Shown one piece after another: positions 1 through 8,724 of a stretch of DNA of 64,000 nt. Position 1 is the first letter of the stretch; each line of letters starts with the position of its first letter. The notes below the pieces were generated by a model that was not told where the DNA came from, ran no database searches, and saw only the letters and a list, made by a program, of their open reading frames with translations. Location of the stretch: assembly GCF_035593305.1 (NCBI RefSeq), contig NZ_CP141615.1, positions 2,635,722 to 2,699,721 on the forward strand, read 5' to 3'. The translations under genes were made by a program, and so were the position numbers. The DNA comes from Limnochorda sp. L945t (GTDB lineage: Bacteria; Bacillota; Limnochordia; Limnochordales; Geochordaceae).

Positions 1-460
1 CCTGGAGCATCGTGTAGACCGGGCAGCGCCGCTCCACCTGTGCTGCTACCGCATCGAGCACCGGCTGCGCCGCCTGCGTGTGCACCCGGATGCTGCCCTT
101 GACCGTGTCGAAGTACGGGCGAACGCCCTCGACGCCCTCGAGGCCGCGCACGTCGAGCGTGCCTCGCACGTCGAACTCGACCCCGGAATACTGCAACCCC
201 TGCTCCTTGGCGACGACCGCCAGCATCACCGACGCGCACCCGATGAGCGAACTCAGGACGTACTCCATGGGATTGGGGCCCTGGTCGGAGCCGCCGAGAT
301 CTGCCGGCTCGTCCAGCACGATGGGCACGAAGTGGCGCACCCGCACCTCGGTGCGGACTCCGCCCTTCCACTCTCCCCGCGCCCGCATGGTGAACAGCTT
401 GGGCTGCTGGGCTACTGCCACTCGAAACGCCCCCTCGCGAGGATCTGTGATTGTGCCCAC
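1..460 (-). CDS. OsmC-family peroxidase-like protein, C-terminus cut by window edge
   Basis: About 153 codons are visible and the gene runs off the left edge. The OsmC fold signature is clear: a GPNPMEYVLSSLIGCAS segment carries the first reactive cysteine on the central helix, and RCPVYTML near the edge carries the second cysteine in its usual CPV context. Members of this family reduce organic hydroperoxides with that cysteine pair. A GVRPYFDTVKG strand lies between them. The start is a GTG at 460; a GTG at 466 is an in-frame alternative and an upstream in-frame stop at 487-485 closes the frame. The gene is transcribed away from the purine operon. The exact subfamily (OsmC, Ohr or YhfA-like) cannot be set from the fragment. 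Confidence 0.8.
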   Translation of the reverse strand, partial: MGTITDPREGAFRVAVAQQPKLFTMRARGEWKGGVRTEVRVRHFVPIVLDEPADLGGSDQGPNPMEYVLSSLIGCASVMLAVVAKEQGLQYSGVEFDVRGTLDVRGLEGVEGVRPYFDTVKGSIRVHTQAAQPVLDAVAAQVERRCPVYTMLQ

Positions 461-545
461 TAGCACGATACATGCCGCACATCCTCATGGAAAGGGATGA
501 CCGCCCTGCCATACGGGGACGTTTGCACCTGTCCACCCCCTTCCC

Positions 546-574
546 TTGACCGCCGCGCGGCAGGCGGATAGCAT
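546..574 (+). promoter_or_regulatory. Sigma-70-type promoter of the purine operon
   Basis: A TTGACC -35 box at 546-551 and a TAGCAT -10 box at 569-574 are separated by 17 bases. Transcription would start near 581, just ahead of the conserved part of the riboswitch leader. Motif spacing and position upstream of the leader are the only evidence. Confidence 0.6.
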
Positions 575-580
575 GGGGAT

Positions 581-839
581 GTCTGGACATAGCTCAGGTT
601 GCTGAGCGAGGGAAAGCGTGCCTAGGGTTCCGCGGGCGACGACGGCCGGGAGCTCGGCTCCGGCCGGCGGGCCTGCCCGGTCAGGTCCAAGCGGCACGGG
701 CGCTCCACGGACGGGGCGGCTCTCCTCGGAGTCCACGGGAGCCGCCGGGCCCGTGGGGGCGCTACACCGGTGGGACAAAAGCCCAGGTGGGTAGGTTTCA
801 CCTCGCCGTGGTGAAGCACCCGCCTGGGCTCTGCTTTTT
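581..839 (+). ncRNA. ykkC-class riboswitch leader, probably the PRPP subtype (2b)
   Basis: The leader carries the two hallmark blocks of ykkC RNAs: GCCTAGGGTTCCG at 620-632, preceded by GAGGGAAAGCGT, and ACACCGGTGGGACAAAAGCCC near 764-783. A long GC-rich stem-loop extension lies between them. The last block leads straight into an intrinsic terminator, so ligand binding and terminator folding would compete. Known ykkC subtypes sense guanidine (type 1), ppGpp (2a) or PRPP (2b). PRPP switches sit upstream of purine biosynthesis genes in Firmicutes, and here the next ten genes are purine genes, so PRPP is the best inference. No guanine aptamer core was found upstream, so a tandem guanine/PRPP gate is not supported. 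Confidence 0.8.
780..839 (+). terminator. Intrinsic terminator of the riboswitch expression platform
   Basis: AGCCCAGGTGGGT at 780-792 pairs with ACCCGCCTGGGCT at 818-830. An inner GGTTTCACC/GGTGAAGC stem supports it, and a CTGCTTTTT tract follows at 831-839. The left arm begins in the conserved AAAAGCCC element of the aptamer, which gives the mutually exclusive folding expected of a riboswitch. It ends 42 bases before purE. Confidence 0.85.
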
Positions 840-881
840 GGGGCAGGGCCCGGGCGGCTCCGGGCGGGGGCGAGACGAGCG

Positions 882-1415
882 ATGCAGGGCGAGCCGCGCC
901 GTACGGCGCGCGTCGGGCTCGTCATGGGCAGCGACTCCGACTGGCCCGTGATGAAGGCGGCCTGGGACCAGCTCCACGCACTGGGGATCGAGGCGGAGCT
1001 GGCCGTGGCCTCCGCGCACCGTACTCCCGAGCGGGCCATGACCTGGGCCCGCACCGCCGCGGAGCGCGGCCTGCGCGTGATCATCGCGGCGGCAGGCGGC
1101 GCCGCCCATCTTCCCGGCGTCATGGCAGCCTGGACCACCCTTCCGGTCATCGGCGTGCCCATCGCCGCCTCCCTCGAGGGGCTCGACGCCCTGCTGAGCA
1201 TCGCTCAGATGCCACCGGGCGTGCCCGTCGCCGCGGTGGGCATCAACGGCGCCCGCAACGCCGCCCTGCTCGCCGCCGAGATCCTGGCCCTCTCCGACCC
1301 GGAGTTGGCCGGCCGCCTGCACGAGCTGCGCCGCCGCCAGGCCGACCAGGTGGCGGAGCGGGAACAGCGCCTGCTCCAGACCGTCGAGCACTCTCCGGAG
1401 GGGGAACGTCCATGA
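882..1415 (+). CDS. purE: N5-carboxyaminoimidazole ribonucleotide mutase PurE
   Basis: PurE moves the carboxyl group of N5-CAIR to form CAIR in purine synthesis. The 177-residue protein is of the short class I type. MGSDSD at residues 15-20 binds substrate phosphate, SAHRTP at 44-49 carries the active-site histidine, and AGGAAHLPG at 71-79 completes the pocket. It is the first gene after the riboswitch terminator and its stop overlaps the purB start as ATGA. A class I PurE normally needs PurK to make N5-CAIR, yet purK is not in this operon, so it must lie elsewhere if the assignment is right. Confidence 0.96.
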   Translation: MQGEPRRTARVGLVMGSDSDWPVMKAAWDQLHALGIEAELAVASAHRTPERAMTWARTAAERGLRVIIAAAGGAAHLPGVMAAWTTLPVIGVPIAASLEGLDALLSIAQMPPGVPVAAVGINGARNAALLAAEILALSDPELAGRLHELRRRQADQVAEREQRLLQTVEHSPEGERP

Positions 1416-2818
1416 TCGCCCGCTACACCCGGCCGGCCATGGCCGCCTTGTGGTCCCAGGAGAACCAGTACCGCCGGTGGCTCGAGGTCGAGCTCCTGGC
1501 CGCCGAAGCCTGGGCCGAACTGGGCCGCGTCCCCCGCGACGCCGCCCGCCGCCTGCGGGAGCGAGCCACGTTCCGCGTCGAGCGCATCCGGGAGCTCGAG
1601 CAGGTCAACGACCACGAACTCATCGCGTTCTTGTCGGCGGTCTCGGAGACGGTGGGCGACGACGCCCGCTACCTGCACCTGGGCCTCACGTCGTCGGACG
1701 TGATGGACACCGCTCTGGCGTCGCTCGCCGCCGAAGCGATGGGGCACGTCATCGCCGGCGTCGAGGAGCTCCGCCAGGCCCTGGCCGCGGAGGCGATCCG
1801 TCACCGTCGCACCCCCATGATCGGCCGCACCCACGGGGTACATGCCGAGCCGATCACCTTCGGCCTCAAGCTGGCCCGCTGGTGGGACCAGCTCGGGCGC
1901 GACCTGGAACGCCTGCTCCGAGCTCGTGACGCGATCGCCGTCGGCAAGCTGTCCGGCGCGGTCGGCACCTTCGCCCACGTCGACCCCTTCGTCGAGGCGT
2001 ACGTTTGCCAGCGGCTCGGGCTTCGCCCCGCCCCCGTCTCGAGCCAGGTCGTCTCCCGGGATCGCCACGCGGAGGCGGCCGCCGCCCTGGCCATCCTCGG
2101 GGCGAGTCTGGAGGAGTTTGCCACCGAGATCCGGCTGATGCAGCAGACCGAGGTCGGGGAGCTCGAAGAGCCGTTCCCGCCGGGCCAGAGGGGCTCGTCG
2201 GCGATGCCCCACAAGCGCAACCCCATGCGCAGCGAGCGCATCGCGGGCCTCGCCCGGGTGCTGCGGGGCTACGCCCTGGTCGCCATGGAAAACGTGGCGC
2301 TGTGGCACGAGCGGGACATTTCGCACAGCTCTACCGAGCGGATCTGGGTCGTGGACGCCACCACCCTCGCCGACTACGTGGTGGCGCTGTTGACCCGCGT
2401 CGTGAGGGGGTGGCGGGTGTACGAGGCCCGCATGAAGGCCAACCTCGAGGCCACCGGGGGGCTCGTCTTCTCCGAACGGGTGCTGCTGGCGCTGGTCGAC
2501 GCCGGCATGAGCCGGGAGGAGGCGTACCGCCGGGTGCAGGCTCACGCCATGGCCGCCCGGGACGAGGCCGCAGCGGGCGTGGCGGGGGCCGCCTCCTTCA
2601 AGGAACGCGTGCTTACCGACCCGGATCTGGCCGCGGTCGCCGGCCGGGAGCGGCTGGAGCGGGCCTTCGAACTGGAGCCTTTCCTCAGCAAGGTCGACGC
2701 CATCTTCGAGCGGCTCGAAATCGAGCGCCTCACGCAAGAGAGCCCCGCACGGGCCCGGCAGAGCCAGGGGGCCGCGCAGGGCATCCAGGACGCCGGGAGC
2801 GGGGCGCCCGGGCGGTAA
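1412..2818 (+). CDS. purB: Adenylosuccinate lyase PurB
   Basis: PurB cleaves fumarate from SAICAR and from adenylosuccinate, so it serves both IMP and AMP synthesis. The 468-residue protein has the fumarase/aspartase superfamily signature GSSAMPHKRNP near residue 270 with the catalytic serine, and the GRTHGVHAEP histidine segment near residue 137. Length is slightly above the usual 430 residues because of a basic, glycine-rich C-terminal tail. It begins inside the purE stop codon. Placement as the second gene follows the common Firmicutes order purE-(K)-B-C. Confidence 0.96.
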   Translation: MIARYTRPAMAALWSQENQYRRWLEVELLAAEAWAELGRVPRDAARRLRERATFRVERIRELEQVNDHELIAFLSAVSETVGDDARYLHLGLTSSDVMDTALASLAAEAMGHVIAGVEELRQALAAEAIRHRRTPMIGRTHGVHAEPITFGLKLARWWDQLGRDLERLLRARDAIAVGKLSGAVGTFAHVDPFVEAYVCQRLGLRPAPVSSQVVSRDRHAEAAAALAILGASLEEFATEIRLMQQTEVGELEEPFPPGQRGSSAMPHKRNPMRSERIAGLARVLRGYALVAMENVALWHERDISHSSTERIWVVDATTLADYVVALLTRVVRGWRVYEARMKANLEATGGLVFSERVLLALVDAGMSREEAYRRVQAHAMAARDEAAAGVAGAASFKERVLTDPDLAAVAGRERLERAFELEPFLSKVDAIFERLEIERLTQESPARARQSQGAAQGIQDAGSGAPGR

Positions 2819-2842
2819 CGGCGCCGGACGGGGGATGAGGCC

Positions 2843-3730
2843 GTGGGCATCTCATCGTTGGGGCAGGGACACGGTTCGGGCCAGGGGCACCCCTCTGGCC
2901 AGGGCCACGCCGGGGCAGGCATGAAGGGCGCCCACCGCCGGGTGGAGGTCCCGCCGGGACCGGCGGTGCGGGGAGAGCGGCTGCACCGCGGCAAGGTGAA
3001 GGGGGTCTACGCGGTCGCCGGGTACCCCGGGCTGCGCCTCATCGACTTCACCGACGAGGCGACCGCTTTCGACGGCACCAAGCGGGCGGTCATCGCCGGC
3101 AAAGGAGAAGCCAACGCCCGCATCTCCGCGGCGTTCTTCCAGGCGCTCGAACGCGCCGGCGTCCCCACCCACTTCGTGCGCCTCGAGTCGCCGGCGGTCA
3201 TGCTGGTACGGGCCGTCGAGATCATCCCGCTCGAGGTGGTGGTGCGTAACCGCGTGGCGGGCAGCCTCGCCAAACGCCTCGGCCTCGCCGAGGGCACGCC
3301 GCTTCGCCGCCCCGTGTGGGAGCTCTTTTACAAGAGCGACCCGCTGCACGACCCGTGGGTCAACGCTCACCACGCCGAGGCCCTGGGATGGGCCAGCGCC
3401 GAGGAACTGGCCGAGATGGAGCGGCTCGCCTTCGCCGCCAACCTGGCCATGCGGGACCTGGCCCTTCGGGCAGGCCTGGAACTCATCGACTTCAAGCTGG
3501 AGATGGGCCGGCCGCTGGGACCTCAGGGCGCACGCACCGGCGAGGGGCTGCTCGTCGCCGACGAGATCTCGCCGGACACGTGCCGGTTTTGGGACGTCGA
3601 GACCGGCGAGCGCAAGGACAAGGATCGCTTCCGCCGGGACCTGGGGCAGGTGGAGGAGACTTACGCCGAGGTGCTCCGGCGCATAGAGGAGGCCTTCCGG
3701 TGGCTCGATACACCGTCTTCGTCCACGTGA
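2843..3730 (+). CDS. purC: SAICAR synthetase PurC with a Gly/Gln/His-rich N-terminal extension
   Basis: PurC ligates aspartate to CAIR using ATP. The core has RGKVKGVYAV near residue 50, the LIDFTDEATAFDG nucleotide-binding stretch, and the C-terminal LLVADEISPDTCRFWD motif. The GTG at 2843 follows a GGGGATGAGG ribosome site and gives 295 residues. An ATG at 2921 with GGGGCAGG ahead of it would give 269 residues and a more normal N-terminus. If the upstream start is used, residues 7-26 contain three GQGH units, an unusual and possibly metal-binding tail. The gene overlaps purS by 31 bases. Confidence 0.94.
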   Translation: MGISSLGQGHGSGQGHPSGQGHAGAGMKGAHRRVEVPPGPAVRGERLHRGKVKGVYAVAGYPGLRLIDFTDEATAFDGTKRAVIAGKGEANARISAAFFQALERAGVPTHFVRLESPAVMLVRAVEIIPLEVVVRNRVAGSLAKRLGLAEGTPLRRPVWELFYKSDPLHDPWVNAHHAEALGWASAEELAEMERLAFAANLAMRDLALRAGLELIDFKLEMGRPLGPQGARTGEGLLVADEISPDTCRFWDVETGERKDKDRFRRDLGQVEETYAEVLRRIEEAFRWLDTPSSST

Positions 3731-3984
3731 TGCCGCGCCGGGGCGTGCTGGACCCGCCCGGGGAGGCCGCCAGGGCGGCTCTCTCCGCCCTCGGCTTCGA
3801 GGAGGTGCGGGAGGTGCGCATCGGGCGGCGCATCGCGGTCGAGGTGGAGGCCGCCGACCCGTCGCAAGCCGAGGCCCGGGTGCGCCAGATGGCCGAGCGG
3901 CTCCTGGCCAACCCGGTCATCGAGGAGTTCGAGCTGGCGGCAGGCGGGAGCCCGGAGAGAGCGAACGGGAGCGCCGGGCGATGA
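3700..3984 (+). CDS. purS: FGAM synthase small subunit PurS
   Basis: PurS is the small bridging subunit of the three-part formylglycinamidine ribonucleotide synthase. The 94-residue protein begins ARYTVFVHVMPRRGVLDPPG, matching the family start, and contains ALGFEEVREVRIGRR and an RLLANPVIEEFEL end. A GAGGAGG site lies about nine bases ahead of the GTG at 3700, inside the end of purC, and the stop overlaps purQ as ATGA. The glycine/serine tail makes it about ten residues longer than usual. Confidence 0.93.
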   Translation: MARYTVFVHVMPRRGVLDPPGEAARAALSALGFEEVREVRIGRRIAVEVEAADPSQAEARVRQMAERLLANPVIEEFELAAGGSPERANGSAGR

Positions 3985-4763
3985 GCGCTGCCGTCGTGGG
4001 CGTGGTGACGTTCCCCGGGACCAATTGCGACCGCGACGTCGTCCACGCCATCAACCGGGCCGCCGGGGACCGAGCGGGCTTGCGGGCCGTGCCGGTCTGG
4101 TACGAGGAGGCGGACTTGAGCGGCATCGACGCCGTCGTGCTGCCGGGGGGCTTTTCGTACGGGGATTACCTGCGCTCCGGCGCCATCGCTGCCCTGGCGC
4201 CGGTGATGCAGGCGGTGGCCGGCCGAGCCCGGCAGGGGATGCCGGTGCTCGGGATCTGCAATGGCTTCCAGATCCTGCTGGAGGCCGGGCTGCTGCCGGG
4301 GGCCATGCGGCGCAACCGCACCCTTTCTTTCATCTGCCGGGCGGTGCCGGTGCGGGTCGAGTCGGTCGAAACGCCCTTCACCCGGGCGTACCGCAAAGGC
4401 CAGGTGCTGCGGCTGCCCATCGCCCACTACGAGGGCAACTACTTCGCCTGGCCGGAGGAGCTCGGGGCCATCGAGGCAGCCGACGAGGCGGCGCCCGGCC
4501 GTGTGGTGCTCCGCTACTGCGGGCCCGACGGACAGGACGCTCGGATCTTCCCGGAATACAACCCCAATGGGGCGGCGGGGGCCATTGCGGCGCTCGCCAA
4601 CCCGGCGGGCAACGTGGTCGGGGTGATGCCCCACCCGGAGCGGGCATCGGAGGAGTGGCTCGGGAGCACCGACGGGCTCGGGGTGTGGCTGTCGCTGGGC
4701 CAGTGGCTCGCGGAGCGCCGGGCTGCGGCCGGCCTCCCCGCCGGGAGAGGAGGGGCGCCGTGA
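3981..4763 (+). CDS. purQ: FGAM synthase glutaminase subunit PurQ
   Basis: PurQ releases ammonia from glutamine for the PurL active site. The 260-residue class I glutamine amidotransferase has its nucleophile at Cys93 in GICNGFQIL, the oxyanion segment VLPGGFSYGDYLR near residue 53, and the His/Glu pair in VMPHPERASE near residue 217. The VVTFPGTNCDRD start is typical. The stop overlaps the purL GTG start, so purS, purQ and purL are translationally coupled and probably made in fixed ratio. Confidence 0.96.
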   Translation: MSAAVVGVVTFPGTNCDRDVVHAINRAAGDRAGLRAVPVWYEEADLSGIDAVVLPGGFSYGDYLRSGAIAALAPVMQAVAGRARQGMPVLGICNGFQILLEAGLLPGAMRRNRTLSFICRAVPVRVESVETPFTRAYRKGQVLRLPIAHYEGNYFAWPEELGAIEAADEAAPGRVVLRYCGPDGQDARIFPEYNPNGAAGAIAALANPAGNVVGVMPHPERASEEWLGSTDGLGVWLSLGQWLAERRAAAGLPAGRGGAP

Positions 4764-7123
4764 GCATCGAGACCGCCGTCCCGGTGGACTGGCCTTCCGA
4801 TCCGCCCGCCCCGGCCATCGAGGCGGAGTGCCGGTGGAGGGCGCTCGGGCTGACCGACGGCGAGTGGCGTCTCATCCGGGAAACCCTCGGCCGCGCCCCC
4901 ACGTGGACCGAGCTCGGCATGTTTTCGGTGGCGTGGTCGGAGCACTGCGCTTACAAGCACTCTCGAAAGGCTCTCGCCCGGCTGCCTGCGGAGGGCGAGC
5001 GGTTGCTGATGGGGCCCGGCGAGAGCGCCGGCGTGCTCGACATCGGCGGCGGCTGGGCGCTGGCGGTACGCCTCGAGTCCCACAACCATCCCTCTTACGT
5101 GGAGCCCTACCAGGGAGCTGCCACGGGGGTGGGGGGCATCGTGCGGGACGTGCTGGCGGCGGGGGCGCGCCCCGTGGCCCTGCTCGACTCGCTGCGCTTC
5201 GGGCTACCCGGCAAGCCTCGCAACCGCTACCTCTTCCGGGAGGTGGTGGCCGGCATCGCCGGGTACGGCAACGCCATCGGGGTGCCGACCGTGGGCGGCG
5301 AGGTGGCCTTCCACGAAAGCTACGACACCAACCCGCTGGTCAACGTGATGTGCGTGGGGCTGGTGCGGGCCGACCGGATCGCCCGGGCGCGGGCCGATTG
5401 CCCCGGCAACCGGGTCTACCTCGTCGGTTCCCGCACCGGGCGCGACGGCATCCACGGCGCGGGGCTGCTGGCATCGCGGACGTTCCGGGCCGGCGAAGGG
5501 GGCGAGCAGCGGCCCCGGGTCCAGGTGGGCGACCCGTTCACCGAGAAGCTCCTCATCGAGGCGTGTCTCGAGGCGCTGGCGACGGGTGCCGTCGTGGGCA
5601 TCCAGGACCTCGGCGCCGCCGGCATCACGGCTGCCTCGTCCGAGCTCGCGGCCCGGGCGGGTACGGGCATCGACCTGGACCTCGACCGGGTGCCCCGGCG
5701 GGAAGAGGGCATGACCCCGTTCGAGCTCATGTTGTCGGAGTCTCAGGAACGCATGATGCTCGTCGTCCAGGCCGGGCGGGAAGCCGAGGTCGAACGGATC
5801 TTCCGGCGCTACCGGCTGGAGGCGGCCCCGATCGGAGTGGTCGATGCCTCGGGCCGGCTGCGGGTACGCTGCGAAGGCCGGCTCGTCGCCGACCTGCCGG
5901 CCCGCTTCCTCGCCGGCGGAGCACCCCGCTACGACGTGCCGCAGCCCGTGCGCCCGCTGGGACCGCCAACCCCCTCCTCCGCTTCCCTGCCTCCCGGCGA
6001 TGCGCCGTCGACCCAACCGTCGTCGACCGGACCGCCGGCGGCAAGCGCCGCCGGCGCAGCAGGACAGGCGCTCGGCCGGCGCCTGCGAGAGGCGGGAGCG
6101 TCGGTCGCCGGGGGTGCCCGGGCGTGGATTTACGAGCAGTTCGACCACATGGTGGGGCTCAGGACCGTGCTGCCCCCAGGCCATGACGCCGCGGTGCTAC
6201 GGGTGCTGCCCGACGAGGCGGTGCCCGGAGGGCCGCCGGCCGGGCCCGCCCGGATGGTCGCGCTGAGCCTGGACGGGGCGGAGTGGCTCGCCGGGTGGAG
6301 CCCGTATGCAGCCGGGTGCGAGGCGGTGCTGGAGGGGGCCCGCAACGTGGCGGCGGTGGGCGCCCGGCCCGCCGGTATCACCGACGGCCTCAACCTGGGC
6401 AACCCGGAGCGCCCCGAGGTCATGCAGGCGCTGGCGGACGTCGTGCAGGGCATGGCCGACGCCTGCAGGGCACTCGGCATCCCCGTCACCGGCGGCAACG
6501 TGTCGCTTTACAACGAGACGCAGGCTCCCGCCGGCACGGCGGGAGCCCGGGCCATCCTCCCCACTCCCATCGTCGGGATGGTGGGGCTGGTCGAGGCCCC
6601 CCGGCCCGTACCTTCCTTCTTCCAGCACCCGGGGGACGTGGTGGTCCTCGTCGGGCGCCCGGCCTTCCTCGAGGCCCCCGAACAGTGGAGCGCCGACTTC
6701 GACCTGGAGCGCCGGGCCATCGAGCTGGTGGTGCGAGCGGCCCGGCAAGGACTCGTGCGGTCGTGCCACGACCTGGGGCAGGGCGGGATCGCCGAGGCGC
6801 TGGGCGAGGCGGCCCTGGGCGGGAAGCCCGGAGCCGACGGGTGCGAGGTGACGCTGCCCTTGCTTGCGCGCTCCCTCGAAGCGCTCCTCTTCGGCAGGGG
6901 CGGCCCGGCCTGGGTGGCGAGCGTCGCGCCCGGCGACGTGCAGCCCCTGCTGGCGCTGGCCGAGGAGCTCGGGCCTCCTCTCGTTCCCGTCCACGTCCTC
7001 GGAACGGTGATGCCAGAGCGCATTCGCCTGGCGGTCGAGGGAGCCGGTACCGTGCTCGACGAACCGGTCGACCCCCTCCGCCGCGCGTGGAGACAGGCCC
7101 TGGAGGAGGCAGCCCGTCCATGA
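4760..7123 (+). CDS. purL: FGAM synthase large subunit PurL, with a long Pro/Ser/Ala linker
   Basis: PurL uses ATP and ammonia to convert FGAR to FGAM. The small bacterial form is about 740 residues; this one is 787. SHNHPSYVEPYQGAATGVGG near residue 112 is the catalytic and nucleotide-binding block, and GNVSLYNET near residue 580 belongs to the second half. The extra length is a proline-, serine- and alanine-rich stretch at about residues 395-440 (bases 5940-6090) between the two AIRS-like halves. That insert looks disordered. The GTG start lies in the purQ stop and the TGA overlaps the purF ATG. Confidence 0.96.
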   Translation: MSIETAVPVDWPSDPPAPAIEAECRWRALGLTDGEWRLIRETLGRAPTWTELGMFSVAWSEHCAYKHSRKALARLPAEGERLLMGPGESAGVLDIGGGWALAVRLESHNHPSYVEPYQGAATGVGGIVRDVLAAGARPVALLDSLRFGLPGKPRNRYLFREVVAGIAGYGNAIGVPTVGGEVAFHESYDTNPLVNVMCVGLVRADRIARARADCPGNRVYLVGSRTGRDGIHGAGLLASRTFRAGEGGEQRPRVQVGDPFTEKLLIEACLEALATGAVVGIQDLGAAGITAASSELAARAGTGIDLDLDRVPRREEGMTPFELMLSESQERMMLVVQAGREAEVERIFRRYRLEAAPIGVVDASGRLRVRCEGRLVADLPARFLAGGAPRYDVPQPVRPLGPPTPSSASLPPGDAPSTQPSSTGPPAASAAGAAGQALGRRLREAGASVAGGARAWIYEQFDHMVGLRTVLPPGHDAAVLRVLPDEAVPGGPPAGPARMVALSLDGAEWLAGWSPYAAGCEAVLEGARNVAAVGARPAGITDGLNLGNPERPEVMQALADVVQGMADACRALGIPVTGGNVSLYNETQAPAGTAGARAILPTPIVGMVGLVEAPRPVPSFFQHPGDVVVLVGRPAFLEAPEQWSADFDLERRAIELVVRAARQGLVRSCHDLGQGGIAEALGEAALGGKPGADGCEVTLPLLARSLEALLFGRGGPAWVASVAPGDVQPLLALAEELGPPLVPVHVLGTVMPERIRLAVEGAGTVLDEPVDPLRRAWRQALEEAARP

Positions 7124-8724
7124 GGGTGATGGCGGCGGCTCCAGAGCGTGAGGCGATGGCGGCATCTTCGCACCAGGCGGGTGCATACCGCGAGGCCCAC
7201 GACGAGTGCGGCGTGGTGGGGGTTTACGGGCACCCCGAGGCGGCCGCCGTGGTGCGATGGGCGCTTCTCGCCCTGCAGCACCGCGGCCAGGAGAGTGCCG
7301 GGATCGCCTCCCTCGACCGCCACGGCCGCGTGGGCATCCACCGGGGCATGGGGCTCGTGGCCGACGTGCTCCAGCCCGAGCACCTGGCCCGGCTCGCAGG
7401 GCACGCGGCCATCGGCCACGTGCGCTACTCGACCACCGGTGCGTCGCGCCTCGAAAACGCGCAGCCCATCCTCTCCCGCTTTCGCGGGCGGTTCCTGGCG
7501 GTGGCCCATAACGGCAACTTCGTCAACGCGGTGGAGCTGCGCGGCCGCCTCGAGGAGGAGGGCTCCATCTTCCAGACCACCACCGATACCGAGGTCGTCG
7601 CCCACCTGGTGGCCCGCCACGGCGGCACCACCCGGCAGGCGCTCCCCTGGGTGCTGCGGCAGATCGCCGGGGCCTGGGCCCTGGTCTTCCTCGACCCCGA
7701 CGGCGTCATCGCCACCCGGGATCCCCTGGGCATCCGCCCGTTGAGCCTGGGTCTCCTCCGGTACTCCGACGCCCAGGCGCCGGCCTGGATCGTGGCGTCG
7801 GAGACGTGCGCGCTCGATTCGGTCGGGGCCACGGTCGTGCGGGAGGTCGAGCCGGGGGAGGTCGTACACCTGGGGCCGGACGGCGTGCGCACCGTCGCCC
7901 GGATGGACCTGCCGCCGGGCGCCCGGGGCACTCAGGCCGGCGGGGGGCTGTGCGCGTTCGAGGCCATCTATCTGGCCCGCCCCGACTCGGTGCTGTTCGA
8001 CCAGAGCGTGCACGGGCTTCGCAAGGAGATGGGGCGGGCGCTCGCCCTGCGTCACCCGGCCGAGGCCGACCTGGTCACGGGGGTGCCCGACTCGAGCCTC
8101 TCGGCGGCGATGGGGTACGCGGAGCAGCTGGGGCTCCCCTTCGAGATGGGGTTGATCCGCAACCGCTACATCGGCAGGACGTTCATCCAGCCCGGGCAGA
8201 GCGAACGGCGCCTGGCGGTGCACGCCAAGCTCAACGCGGTTCGCAAGGTGGTGGAAGGGCGGCGGGTGGTGCTGGTCGACGACTCCATCGTGCGCGGCAC
8301 GACGGCCCGGCACATCGTGGAACTGCTGCGCCGGGCGGGAGCGGCTCAGGTCCACGTGCGCATCGCCTCGCCGCCGTACCGGTTCCCGTGCCATTACGGG
8401 GTCGACACCGCGCACAGGAGCGAACTCATCGCCGCAGGGCGCGACGTGGAGGCCGTCCGGGCGGCCATCGGGGCCGATAGCCTGGCGTTTTTGCCGCTGG
8501 AGACGATGCTCGATGTCCTGAAAGGGCCGGCGTGCGTGGCCTGCTTCACGGGTGTCTACCCCGTGCCGGTGGAGGATCCGGCGGACAAGCTGGCGCTGGA
8601 GGCACCGCTGGAGCGGGTGGATGCGGGCGAGGAGACGGGCCCTGGGAAGCCAGGTAGCGCAACGGCCTGCGGAAAGGAGAGTGCCCGTGGGGCTGGAGGA
8701 GGACACCATGGAGCCGCCTGCTGA
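7120..8724 (+). CDS. purF: Amidophosphoribosyltransferase PurF, iron-sulfur type
   Basis: PurF makes phosphoribosylamine from PRPP and glutamine, the committed step of the pathway, and consumes the ligand proposed for the leader riboswitch. The nucleophile is Cys30 in DECGVVGVYG, so a 29-residue propeptide must be removed if the ATG at 7120 is used; ATGs at 7129 and 7156 are alternatives. The PRPP loop VVLVDDSIVRGTT is intact. Cysteines in GLCAFEA, RFPCHYG and GPACVACFTG match the [4Fe-4S] ligands of the Bacillus-type enzyme. The last 30 residues are a low-complexity tail overlapping the purM start by 17 bases. Confidence 0.96.
   Translation: MRVMAAAPEREAMAASSHQAGAYREAHDECGVVGVYGHPEAAAVVRWALLALQHRGQESAGIASLDRHGRVGIHRGMGLVADVLQPEHLARLAGHAAIGHVRYSTTGASRLENAQPILSRFRGRFLAVAHNGNFVNAVELRGRLEEEGSIFQTTTDTEVVAHLVARHGGTTRQALPWVLRQIAGAWALVFLDPDGVIATRDPLGIRPLSLGLLRYSDAQAPAWIVASETCALDSVGATVVREVEPGEVVHLGPDGVRTVARMDLPPGARGTQAGGGLCAFEAIYLARPDSVLFDQSVHGLRKEMGRALALRHPAEADLVTGVPDSSLSAAMGYAEQLGLPFEMGLIRNRYIGRTFIQPGQSERRLAVHAKLNAVRKVVEGRRVVLVDDSIVRGTTARHIVELLRRAGAAQVHVRIASPPYRFPCHYGVDTAHRSELIAAGRDVEAVRAAIGADSLAFLPLETMLDVLKGPACVACFTGVYPVPVEDPADKLALEAPLERVDAGEETGPGKPGSATACGKESARGAGGGHHGAAC

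Noticed and set aside
500-640. A guanine aptamer in tandem with the ykkC leader
   Set aside because: The conserved loop bases of purine aptamers are absent.
1205-2737. A 510-codon frame opposite purB
   Set aside because: It is a mirror of the purB codons, rich in Gly, Arg and His, with no domain; purB itself is certain.
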